Source: Gp6-AA40 sp035647075 (GTDB lineage Bacteria > Acidobacteriota > Vicinamibacteria > Vicinamibacterales > UBA2999). From it: 64,000 bases of DNA. Under the pieces are notes generated by a model, which was not told the origin of the DNA, ran no database searches, and was given only the letters and a program-made list of their open reading frames with translations. Below, piece after piece: positions 34,510 through 42,222 of this stretch. Position 1 is the stretch's first letter, and each line of letters begins with the position of its first letter. The position numbers and the translations under genes are program-made. The stretch covers positions 1-64,000 of the forward strand of contig DASROF010000112.1 in assembly GCA_035647075.1 (NCBI GenBank), written 5' to 3'.

Positions 34510-37500
34510 TTATACGCGTGCGATCTCTGAAGCCATCTGCTTGACCCGGCGGAGGTCGGTCTTTCCGGTGCCCAGCGCCGGGATTGCCTCGATGTAATGC
34601 ATGTCTTCACGTTTTGGTAGCCACAAGCGCGGCATGTCGGTCTCGCACAGACGTTCCCAGAGCCGTTGCGGCGTCACCGCTGGATCCGTGTAAAACGCAA
34701 CGAGCCGCTCTCCACGCGACTCATCGGGCGCGGAGGTCACCACGCAGGTGTGCGGCTCGGTCAGCAGGGCGTTCAGCGACTCCTCAATCTTGATATGGGG
34801 CACCATCTCGCCGCCCAGCTTGCTGAACCGCGAGAGACGGTCGGTGATTCGAATGAACCCGTCCTCATCCATTGCGGCGATGTCGCCGGTCACATACCAG
34901 TTCTCGCGAATCACCTCGGCGGTTCGCGCCGGCTCGCCAAGATATCCCAACATCCGGCTGGGTCCTTTCACCAGCAGTAACCCCTCTTTGTTGAACAACG
35001 GCCCCTCGAACGTCTCGGGATCGACAACCTTCGCGGCGATGCCGGGCAGGGTGTGCCCTACCGTGCCCGGACGTGATCCGCGCTGCCTGATCGACCCGTC
35101 CTGGACGTCCGGAACATTCGCGGCGACAACAGGCGCCATCTCGGTGCAACCGTAACCTTCAAGCAACGTCACGCCGAACTTTTCGCGGAACGCGTCGGCA
35201 ATCGCCGGCCGCAGCTTCTCAGCGCCCACCACCGCGTAGCGGATGTGCGCGAACTGCTTCGGTTCGCACTTGCGCACATACGACTGACAGAACGTCGGCG
35301 TGCTCATCAGGATCGTGCCTTTGTACCGTTCCGTCAGGTCGCCAATCGTCTTTGCATCCATCGGATTCGGGTGAAACGCGGTGCCGAAGCCGGTGAGAAG
35401 GGGGAACCACAGTGTGCCGGTGTAGCCGAACGCATGGAAGAGCGGCAGGACGCCGATCATGACGTCGCTCCGCCGCATATCGAACACCTGTGCCACCGCG
35501 TGGACATTCGCCAGAACGTTGCGATGCGTGAGCTGAACGCCCTTCGGAGTTCCAGTGCTGCCGCTCGAGAAGATGATGGCGGCAGGCTTCTCGCTGTGTG
35601 AACGTCGTCCGTATTTCAGGACCAGCGCCCGCACTGGCAGCAGCCGCGCGATCAGTAGCATGCGAAGCTTTGCCGTCGTCGTGAACGTTGGAAGAACGTC
35701 CTCGAGCATCACCATGCCAGGCATTTCGGCGATGTCGGCCTTCGCGAGGAAACGCTTCGACGTCAGGATCGTCCGGATGCCGGCGCGCTCGACGGCGTAC
35801 GACATGTTCTGCGCGCCAGCGGTGAAATTGAGATTCACCGCGATCTTGCCCGCCAGCGCAGTCGCAACGTTCGCGAGCGCACCGCCGGCCGACGCGGGCA
35901 GGAGGAGACCAACCGTGTCGCCCGGCGCGTTCTTGCGGAGCCATTGGCCGAGCAGCAGGCTGCTCACCAGGGCGCGCCCGAACGTGAGCGACAGGCCGGA
36001 GGAATCGGCGATGCAGAAGGCGCCCCACTGCCGTCTGGCCGTTCGAATGAACGTCGAGGCGAGAGTCTCGTGCGCACCGTGGCGCTCGCCCGCACTGTCC
36101 GAGCCGAGTTCCATGACCGCGAGCCGCACCTCTGGCGCTGTGGCGCTCGCCGGCAGCGGCGCGCCGAACGCTACGGTCACGCTATACGGAATGCGACGAG
36201 GCCACTTCCAGAAGAACCTGCCCCGTTCGTAGCTGAAGATGCTGCCCCAGACCCGGTCGATGTAGACCGGAATGACGGGAACATCGAGCCCGCCGGCGAT
36301 GCGTTCGAGTCCACGCCTGAACGGCAGCAGGTTCGCCGTCCGGCTGATCTCCCCTTCCGCGAAGATGCAGACGACGTGACCGCCTTCCAGTTCCTTGCGC
36401 GCACGCTCGAGCGACGCCACGGCGTCGCGGCCGGCGGCCACCGGAATCGCGTGGATCCGCGACAGGAACCAGTGCATCGCTGGCTTTTCGAAATACGGGC
36501 GATACACCAGAAAACGGACGAAGCGCTGGACGCAGGCACCGACGAGGAACCCATCCACGTGCGACATGTGGTTGCACACGAGCAGCGCGGGACCGCGGGA
36601 CGGCACGTGCTGCTGCCCGATGATTCGGATGCGATACACCGTGTGCGTCAGCAGCCACAGACTGAAGCGGACGAAGAATTCCGGAACGCGCGCCAGCACG
36701 TAGACGCTGCCCGCAATCGTGACCAGACCGCTGACGGCAAACACCCGTTCGGGCGAGAGCTTCAGGATGTCGGTGGCGACATACAGCACTCCGGACGCGA
36801 GCAGGATCCCAACCATGTTCAGGAAGCTGTTCGTCGCCAGCAGGCGTCCCTTCTCTTGCGCATCGGGCCGCTGCTGCAGCATCGCGTTCAGCGGGACCGC
36901 GAACAGCCCGCCGGAGAATCCAATCAGGGTCAGGCAGGCACTCGCGCGGATGAACGAGTCGCCCGAAGCCGCCAGCAACAGCGAACACACCCCCATGCCG
37001 AAGGCGCCAATCGGCACGAGCCCGAGTTCCACCTTGTCTCCAGACAGTCGGCCGGCTGCCATGCTCCCGGTGCCGATGCCGACGGCGGCAAATGTCATCA
37101 GGACGCCGACCCAGCGAGCATCCAGACCCATCGTATGCGTGCCGAAGAGAAGCGCGAGCTGCTGCAAGAGCGCGCCGAAGAACCAGAAGTACGACAGCCC
37201 GATCACGCTGGGCCACAGCACGCGGTCGCTCCACAGGCGCGCGATACCGTCACGGATCTCTCCAAAAGGGTTCCAATCGAACGCCTGTTGCGAACCGGCT
37301 GGGAGTACGCGGCGGATCCGGAAGCTTGCAAGCATTCCGAGCACGGCGAGCGTCAGCGCCATCAGGCCAATCAACCAGAGCCTGGTGCGCCACTGGTCGA
37401 ACAGAAAGCCGCCTGCTGCGGTGCCGATGACGATGGCGACGAACGTGCTCATCTCGAGCAATCCGTTCGCGCGCGATAACTCGGCTTCAGGAAGCGTCTC

Positions 37501-37893
37501 GGGCAGAATCCCGTACTTCGCGGGGCTGAAGAACGTCGAATGCAACGCCATCAGGAAGACGACAACCGCTGCTGCTTCGAGATGTCCCGCGGCCAGGGCA
37601 ATCATGCCGACCGCCATGACCCCCACCTCGAGGCACTTCGTGATGACGAGGATCGTCCGCTTGCTGTAGCCGTCAGCCAGCTGTCCGGCGTAGCCGGAAA
37701 ACAGCAGAAACGGCAGGATGAACAGCGCGTTGACCAGCGCCACCGCGCGACCCTCATCCGCTGCCGCCGCGCTGCCAACAGCCAGAAGCGTGACGACAAT
37801 CTTGAACAGATTGTCGTTCACGGCCCCCAGAAACTGTGTCCACAGGAACGGCTGGAAGCCCGGCTGTCGAATGGTGTTGCGGTAGCTGCTCAC
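34510..37893 (-). CDS. MFS lysophospholipid transporter / acyltransferase / acyl-ACP synthetase fusion (LplT-Aas type)
   Basis: A 1127-residue three-part protein starting at a GTG. Residues 1 to about 395 are a 12-helix major-facilitator transporter (LplT-like). About 415-600 is a PlsC acyltransferase with the HX4D motif in CNHMSHVDGFL and a FAEGEISRT segment. About 620-1127 is an AMP-forming ligase with the ATP-binding motif FSSGSTGTPKGVQLTHRN and the later YVTGDIAAMDEDGFIRI. In E. coli, LplT and Aas work together to import lysophospholipid and re-acylate it; here the whole pathway is on one chain, an arrangement that occurs in several phyla. It heads the operon that ends with the Mla transporter. 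Confidence 0.93.
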   Translation of the reverse strand: MSSYRNTIRQPGFQPFLWTQFLGAVNDNLFKIVVTLLAVGSAAAADEGRAVALVNALFILPFLLFSGYAGQLADGYSKRTILVITKCLEVGVMAVGMIALAAGHLEAAAVVVFLMALHSTFFSPAKYGILPETLPEAELSRANGLLEMSTFVAIVIGTAAGGFLFDQWRTRLWLIGLMALTLAVLGMLASFRIRRVLPAGSQQAFDWNPFGEIRDGIARLWSDRVLWPSVIGLSYFWFFGALLQQLALLFGTHTMGLDARWVGVLMTFAAVGIGTGSMAAGRLSGDKVELGLVPIGAFGMGVCSLLLAASGDSFIRASACLTLIGFSGGLFAVPLNAMLQQRPDAQEKGRLLATNSFLNMVGILLASGVLYVATDILKLSPERVFAVSGLVTIAGSVYVLARVPEFFVRFSLWLLTHTVYRIRIIGQQHVPSRGPALLVCNHMSHVDGFLVGACVQRFVRFLVYRPYFEKPAMHWFLSRIHAIPVAAGRDAVASLERARKELEGGHVVCIFAEGEISRTANLLPFRRGLERIAGGLDVPVIPVYIDRVWGSIFSYERGRFFWKWPRRIPYSVTVAFGAPLPASATAPEVRLAVMELGSDSAGERHGAHETLASTFIRTARRQWGAFCIADSSGLSLTFGRALVSSLLLGQWLRKNAPGDTVGLLLPASAGGALANVATALAGKIAVNLNFTAGAQNMSYAVERAGIRTILTSKRFLAKADIAEMPGMVMLEDVLPTFTTTAKLRMLLIARLLPVRALVLKYGRRSHSEKPAAIIFSSGSTGTPKGVQLTHRNVLANVHAVAQVFDMRRSDVMIGVLPLFHAFGYTGTLWFPLLTGFGTAFHPNPMDAKTIGDLTERYKGTILMSTPTFCQSYVRKCEPKQFAHIRYAVVGAEKLRPAIADAFREKFGVTLLEGYGCTEMAPVVAANVPDVQDGSIRQRGSRPGTVGHTLPGIAAKVVDPETFEGPLFNKEGLLLVKGPSRMLGYLGEPARTAEVIRENWYVTGDIAAMDEDGFIRITDRLSRFSKLGGEMVPHIKIEESLNALLTEPHTCVVTSAPDESRGERLVAFYTDPAVTPQRLWERLCETDMPRLWLPKREDMHYIEAIPALGTGKTDLRRVKQMASEIARV

Positions 37894-37988
37894 ACTGATT
37901 CCTACCGGTTCAGGGCCCAGACGTTACACTCAACTGTGCAATTACGGGCGATTCGCCGTCTCTACCCGGGTCGTTGCCGAAGCGGGAG

Positions 37989-37994
37989 TATAAT
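37989..37994 (+). promoter_or_regulatory. consensus -10 element of the DHH phosphoesterase promoter
   Basis: A perfect TATAAT at 37989-37994 in the 152-bp divergent region. The predicted start near 38001 gives a leader of about 45 nt before the ATG at 38046. No convincing -35 at the right spacing was found. Confidence 0.5.
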
Positions 37995-38045
37995 TAACGT
38001 TTCGACGCGGCGTGCCGTTCCGCGCATGGGAGTTCCGAGCCTCAG

Positions 38046-39473
38046 ATGAGGTGTCTCGCCGTCTGCCAGACTGAACTGGCGATCAGGATGCTCGATGAAA
38101 TCCTGTTGCCGAGTTTCGAAGTCGAGTTCCTGGTCGAAAGTAAACCGGTCGCGCGACGACTCCACGAAAGCGGTCTCAACGTCACCGGCGCCGATCTCCG
38201 CCGCACCGATACCTACCTCAAAGCAGACCTGACCCCGGGGACCTGCGTCGTCGTTGAAGACAACGGCAAACGCAGCCTCAAGAAGATTCTCGAAGCGATC
38301 TGGGATGCTGGAGGCACGCTCGTCTATGTCCTCGGAATCGGCGCCCCCCACACCCGCAAGCGTGAAGACGACCTCAAGGCGCAGTTTCCCGAGCTGAACT
38401 ATCTGGCGCTCTCGGAACTGTTCGGCGGACCGCTCCTCACCGAGTTCAGTCGCTCACTGACCCGGCTCAAGGTCCAGCAGTATCAGCGCTTCTTCACCGA
38501 CGCCGACCGCGTCGTCATCGTCCTGCACAACGATCCGGACCCTGATGCCATGGCGAGCGGGCTCGCCCTGCGTAACGTGCTGCGCCGCACAAAACAGACG
38601 GCGGTGCTCGGTGCATTACAGGGGGTCACGCGTCCCGAGAACCAGCGGATGATGAATCTGCTCGACATCCAGGTTGAAATCCTTGCGCCGGAGCAGATCC
38701 TGAGCTTCGATCGGATAGCCATGGTGGACGTCCAGCCCCATGCCTTCCGTGGCCTGATCGATCGGGTGGACCTGGTCATCGACCATCATCCGGAACAGCC
38801 CGGATACACGTCGGTTTACAAAGACATCCGTGCGGACTATGGCTCGACGTCGACGATCCTGACTGAGCATCTGCGGGCCATCGACGTGAACATCTCGGAA
38901 CGCACGGCCACCGCGATGCTCTACGCGATTAAGTCCGACACGCTGTTTTTCAACAGGCAGGCAAACCGCGTCGACATCGAGGCGTTCTCGTATCTCTATC
39001 CACTCGCGGACGCGACCCTGATCCGCAAGATGGAAGGCGCGGAAATCACGCTGGACCGCCTCGAGTTCGTCCTGAAGGCGAAGCAGCAGGGCCGGATGGA
39101 AGAGCAGGTGTTCTGTGCGTTCCTCGGCAACTCGCCACGAGAAGACTTCATTCCTTACGTGGCGGACTTTTATCTGCAGCTCGAAGATGTGAAGTGGACG
39201 ATCGTTTCCGGGATTGTCAACGATTCGCTGGTGATGTCGGTGCGTAATCTCGGCTATTCACGTAACGCCGGCGACTTCGTCAGGAAGTACTTCAACGACA
39301 TCGGCAGCGCGGGTGGGCACCGCTCGATGGCCAAGGCAGTCGTTCCGCTTCGTGCCTTCCGCGACAAATTCGGGAACCTGCAGGCCGACCAGTTCACCGA
39401 AAAAGTGCTCAGGCTGGCGCTCGATTTTTTGCATGAGCACCAGCCTGGCGACAAGAAGCTGGTTAAGGCGTAG
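38046..39473 (+). CDS. DHH/DHHA1 phosphoesterase with N-terminal Rossmann-like domain
   Basis: A 475-residue protein. The first 110 residues look like a TrkA-N-type Rossmann fold (CLAVCQTELAIRMLDEILL, FEVEFLVESKPVARRLHESG). The DHH phosphoesterase follows from about 150: HNDPDPDAMASGLAL (motif with metal-ligand His and Asp), DRIAMVDVQPHA and LVIDHHPEQPG (the DHH signature). A C-terminal DHHA1-like GGH motif is at SAGGHRSMAKAVV. Family members hydrolyse oligoribonucleotides (NrnA) or cyclic dinucleotides. The substrate here and the role of the N-terminal nucleotide-binding-like domain are open. Confidence 0.88.
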   Translation: MRCLAVCQTELAIRMLDEILLPSFEVEFLVESKPVARRLHESGLNVTGADLRRTDTYLKADLTPGTCVVVEDNGKRSLKKILEAIWDAGGTLVYVLGIGAPHTRKREDDLKAQFPELNYLALSELFGGPLLTEFSRSLTRLKVQQYQRFFTDADRVVIVLHNDPDPDAMASGLALRNVLRRTKQTAVLGALQGVTRPENQRMMNLLDIQVEILAPEQILSFDRIAMVDVQPHAFRGLIDRVDLVIDHHPEQPGYTSVYKDIRADYGSTSTILTEHLRAIDVNISERTATAMLYAIKSDTLFFNRQANRVDIEAFSYLYPLADATLIRKMEGAEITLDRLEFVLKAKQQGRMEEQVFCAFLGNSPREDFIPYVADFYLQLEDVKWTIVSGIVNDSLVMSVRNLGYSRNAGDFVRKYFNDIGSAGGHRSMAKAVVPLRAFRDKFGNLQADQFTEKVLRLALDFLHEHQPGDKKLVKA

Positions 39474-39496
39474 GCACCCCTTACGGGCCCACGCTT

Positions 39497-42106
39497 CTAG
39501 AAGTTAAACCTGATTCCCAGGTTCACATCCCTCGGCTGCCCCACGCTCGTCGCCAGCCCGAAGAACGGCGATGAGAGGTTGCCGGTGTAGCCGGTGTGCG
39601 TCACGTGGTTCAGCACGTTCTGCGCCTGGACGAAGAACTCCATGCTCTTGCCGCCGCCGACGTTGCCGCCACGGCCACCGGGACCACCAAAGCCCTGGCC
39701 ACCACCGCGAACTGGCGCATTGACGCCGCTCAGTGAGAACCGACGGCTCAGGTTCAGGTTCAGCCCCCAGGTCGTGTCGCCGCGCAGCGAGTTGCGGGTC
39801 ACGCCTTCGGGCCGGTCGTTGAACACACCGTCATCGTTGTCGTCGCGACCCGTGGTCATGTTATAGGGCACGCCGGAGCTGACATTGAGATTCACGTTCC
39901 CGCGAATCCCGAACAGGATGGGCGCTTGCGCCTGCAACTGCAGCCGGTGGCGGATGTCCTGACGTGACGGACCCCAGTCCAGATCCGGGTTCAGATTGTC
40001 TGACGGCAGCGAGGTCGCGCCATCCGCGAAGTTCTTCTCGTGGCCGAAGGTGTAGTTCACATTGAACATCGCGGGCTGCTGATTCTTCAGCTGCAGCCTC
40101 ACGCGGGTGCCAACGGTCAGCCGGTCGCTCGAAGACCTGCCGGTCGACTCGAACTGTGTAATGTCGCCGAAGGCCGGGTTCGGCCGCACGCCGTCCACGG
40201 GAGCGTTCACGTTGCGCGAACGCATGAGATTGGCGCCACGCAGCACCTGATATGAAGTCTGCAACATGATGTTCGGCGTCAGCTGCCGGTCATAGCTGAT
40301 CGACGCCTGGTGCACGCGTGGCATTTGAAGGTTGTCGCTGGCCTGAATCCGACCGCTCGGGGTCATGGTGAGGCCAGCCGCGACGGCGTCGAGATTCACA
40401 ACGCTGGCGCAGTAGTCGTTGGCTTCGATGCACGAGACGCGGATATCGCGCACCGCCGTGCCGTCGACGCGCAGCGTCTGGTCGTAGAGGCTCGCGTCGT
40501 ACCAGTCATAGAAGAGTCCGTAGCCGCCGCGGATCGCGGAGGTCTGGCTGCCGAACGGCGCCCAGGTCAGGCCGATGCGCGGCATCAGGTTCAATTTGTC
40601 ATCGATGCGCGACTGCAGCTCGTTGCGGACGCCGAGGCCGAGGGTCAGGTCGCGGTGCACGCGAAACTCGTCGGACCAGTAGACGCCCGCCTGATACTGA
40701 CTGAAAGCGGTGTCGAGGGTGCCCAGGCGCTGCGAGAACTGCGCTGGCAGGCCGGCCGTGAAGTCCTCGATCGTACGGTACGTCCAGGTGCCCGCGGCGT
40801 TGCGCTCGTCGAAGTTCGAGTAGAACGCGCCTTCCACCAGTGCGCCGGCACGCATCTGATGCTTCCCGACCGTAAAATCGAAGTTATCCGCCAGCTCCAG
40901 GCGCTTCGTCGAGCTGTCGCTGTTGACTCCCGCGCCGCCTCGCGTGAAGGCGTCCTGTACGACGATCGTCTGCGCCGATGACGCCGAGAACGCCGCGTTG
41001 CCGCTCGTCGTCAACTGGAGGCGCGCTTCGTTCAGGTACTTCGTGCCAAGGACGCTCTGCAGCCGCGCACGGAACTGGGTCGAGTCGCTGGTCCGCGTCG
41101 ATGCGCGCTCGGGCAGGTTGAAGCCGCCAACACCCTGGTTGAGCCCCTCGGTGGCGCTCCGCTGCAGGTTGAAGATCAGGCTCTGGCTGGCCGAGAGTGA
41201 ATGCTCGAGGCCGAACTGGAAGCCGTTCTGATCGTTTGTCGACCGCACGGCGTCGTTGATACGCGCGCCGGCTTCGTTGACCGCGACGATCGGGTTCGAG
41301 TTGAAGCGGCTGTTGCCGTTCGCCTGGAAGCTGAATGACGTTTTGCCGGCGACGATCGGCCCGCGAAGCCCGAACTGCACGTTGCGCTCCTGCGAGGGCG
41401 TCTCGACCAGTTGCTGCGGTTGACGGGCGTTGAATGCGTCGCCGCCGAGCGTCACGCTGCCGCTGCCGCCCCAGTTGGTGTTCGGCTTGGTGATGATCTC
41501 GATCTGTGCGCGACCCGCGTCGTGGTTGTCCGACGCATAGTTGTTCTGACGGAACCGGATCGACCGGATCTGGTCGCGGCTTGGCAGCCGCCCGCCGCTG
41601 AATCCGTTCATGAAGAAGGTGGCGCCTCCCGGGCCCGCCATCGAGGAGAGGTAATCCGCCAGCTCGTCCGGATCATCGGGCAACGCGTCGAGCTCTTCCT
41701 GCGTGAGCGAGAACGACGAAGCACTCTTCGACGCCTCGGGTGCGCTCGCCTGGCTCACCTCGACTTCCGCCTTGAACCCTTCGATCTGCAGCGTCACCGT
41801 CTGGTTCATCGCTCCGCGCTTCAGCGTCAGCGGCGCGTCGAACGGCATGAAGCCGGGGAACTCGACGTGGACCGTTACCTGCCCCGGCGTGAGGTTCGAC
41901 GCGGCCACACCGTGGTCGTCGGCGGTGAACTCAGTCGGTTCGCCGGCAGCGGGCTTCACAGTGACGGTGGCAGCGGGAATCCCGGCGCCCGTCTGGTCCA
42001 CGATGATCAGCCGCAGTTGAGTCTGATTCGCGGCCGTTTGCGCGAACGCAGAGCTGGCCAGTGAAACGAGGGCGGCGGCAACAACCAGGCGCTTCGTCAA
42101 ATGCAT
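39497..42106 (-). CDS. Oar-like TonB-dependent outer-membrane receptor
   Basis: An 869-residue protein when started at the ATG at 42106, which gives a clean signal peptide (TKRLVVAAALVSLASSAFAQ). An in-frame ATG at 42115 overlaps a likely -10 box. An N-terminal carboxypeptidase-regulatory-like domain (about 27-110) precedes a plug region and a large beta barrel ending in an aromatic residue (LGIRFNF). A Gly-rich loop (RGGGQGFGGPGGRGGN) lies near residue 820. Such receptors import or bind polymers and peptides at the cell surface and are highly duplicated in Acidobacteria. The substrate cannot be deduced. It follows the kinase gene on the same strand. Confidence 0.9.
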   Translation of the reverse strand: MHLTKRLVVAAALVSLASSAFAQTAANQTQLRLIIVDQTGAGIPAATVTVKPAAGEPTEFTADDHGVAASNLTPGQVTVHVEFPGFMPFDAPLTLKRGAMNQTVTLQIEGFKAEVEVSQASAPEASKSASSFSLTQEELDALPDDPDELADYLSSMAGPGGATFFMNGFSGGRLPSRDQIRSIRFRQNNYASDNHDAGRAQIEIITKPNTNWGGSGSVTLGGDAFNARQPQQLVETPSQERNVQFGLRGPIVAGKTSFSFQANGNSRFNSNPIVAVNEAGARINDAVRSTNDQNGFQFGLEHSLSASQSLIFNLQRSATEGLNQGVGGFNLPERASTRTSDSTQFRARLQSVLGTKYLNEARLQLTTSGNAAFSASSAQTIVVQDAFTRGGAGVNSDSSTKRLELADNFDFTVGKHQMRAGALVEGAFYSNFDERNAAGTWTYRTIEDFTAGLPAQFSQRLGTLDTAFSQYQAGVYWSDEFRVHRDLTLGLGVRNELQSRIDDKLNLMPRIGLTWAPFGSQTSAIRGGYGLFYDWYDASLYDQTLRVDGTAVRDIRVSCIEANDYCASVVNLDAVAAGLTMTPSGRIQASDNLQMPRVHQASISYDRQLTPNIMLQTSYQVLRGANLMRSRNVNAPVDGVRPNPAFGDITQFESTGRSSSDRLTVGTRVRLQLKNQQPAMFNVNYTFGHEKNFADGATSLPSDNLNPDLDWGPSRQDIRHRLQLQAQAPILFGIRGNVNLNVSSGVPYNMTTGRDDNDDGVFNDRPEGVTRNSLRGDTTWGLNLNLSRRFSLSGVNAPVRGGGQGFGGPGGRGGNVGGGKSMEFFVQAQNVLNHVTHTGYTGNLSSPFFGLATSVGQPRDVNLGIRFNF

Positions 42107-42113
42107 GCCGAGC

Positions 42114-42119
42114 ATTATT
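42114..42119 (-). promoter_or_regulatory. -10 element of the TonB receptor promoter
   Basis: AATAAT on the minus strand lies 7 nt before the ATG at 42106 and overlaps the alternative ATG at 42115, supporting 42106 as the true start on a leaderless transcript. No Shine-Dalgarno is present. Confidence 0.4.
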
Positions 42120-42151
42120 CCGGGCTGGACCGGCGTGGTGATTAACGCTGG

Positions 42152-42184
42152 GCAAACAGATCGTTAAGAACGCTAACTGTTTGC
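42152..42184. repeat. 8-bp inverted repeat between the kinase and TonB receptor genes
   Basis: GCAAACAG (42152-42159) and CTGTTTGC (42177-42184) are exact inverted copies 17 nt apart. A GTTA/TAAC pair lies nested within the spacer. It sits about 40 nt upstream of the receptor -10 box, a position fit for an operator; it lacks the U-run of a terminator. Confidence 0.5.
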
Positions 42185-42222
42185 TAATTGGATGTTTTCG
42201 TACGAGTTGCGGGCTTCGGCGT

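Noticed and set aside
35944..37479. 511-codon frame antisense to the LplT-Aas-type fusion
   Set aside because: Typical Glu/Arg/Gln/His-rich shadow of a membrane-protein gene, with no start context.
37974..37979. TTGCCG as -35 box for the DHH gene promoter
   Set aside because: Only 9 bp separate it from the TATAAT, too close for a sigma-70 promoter.
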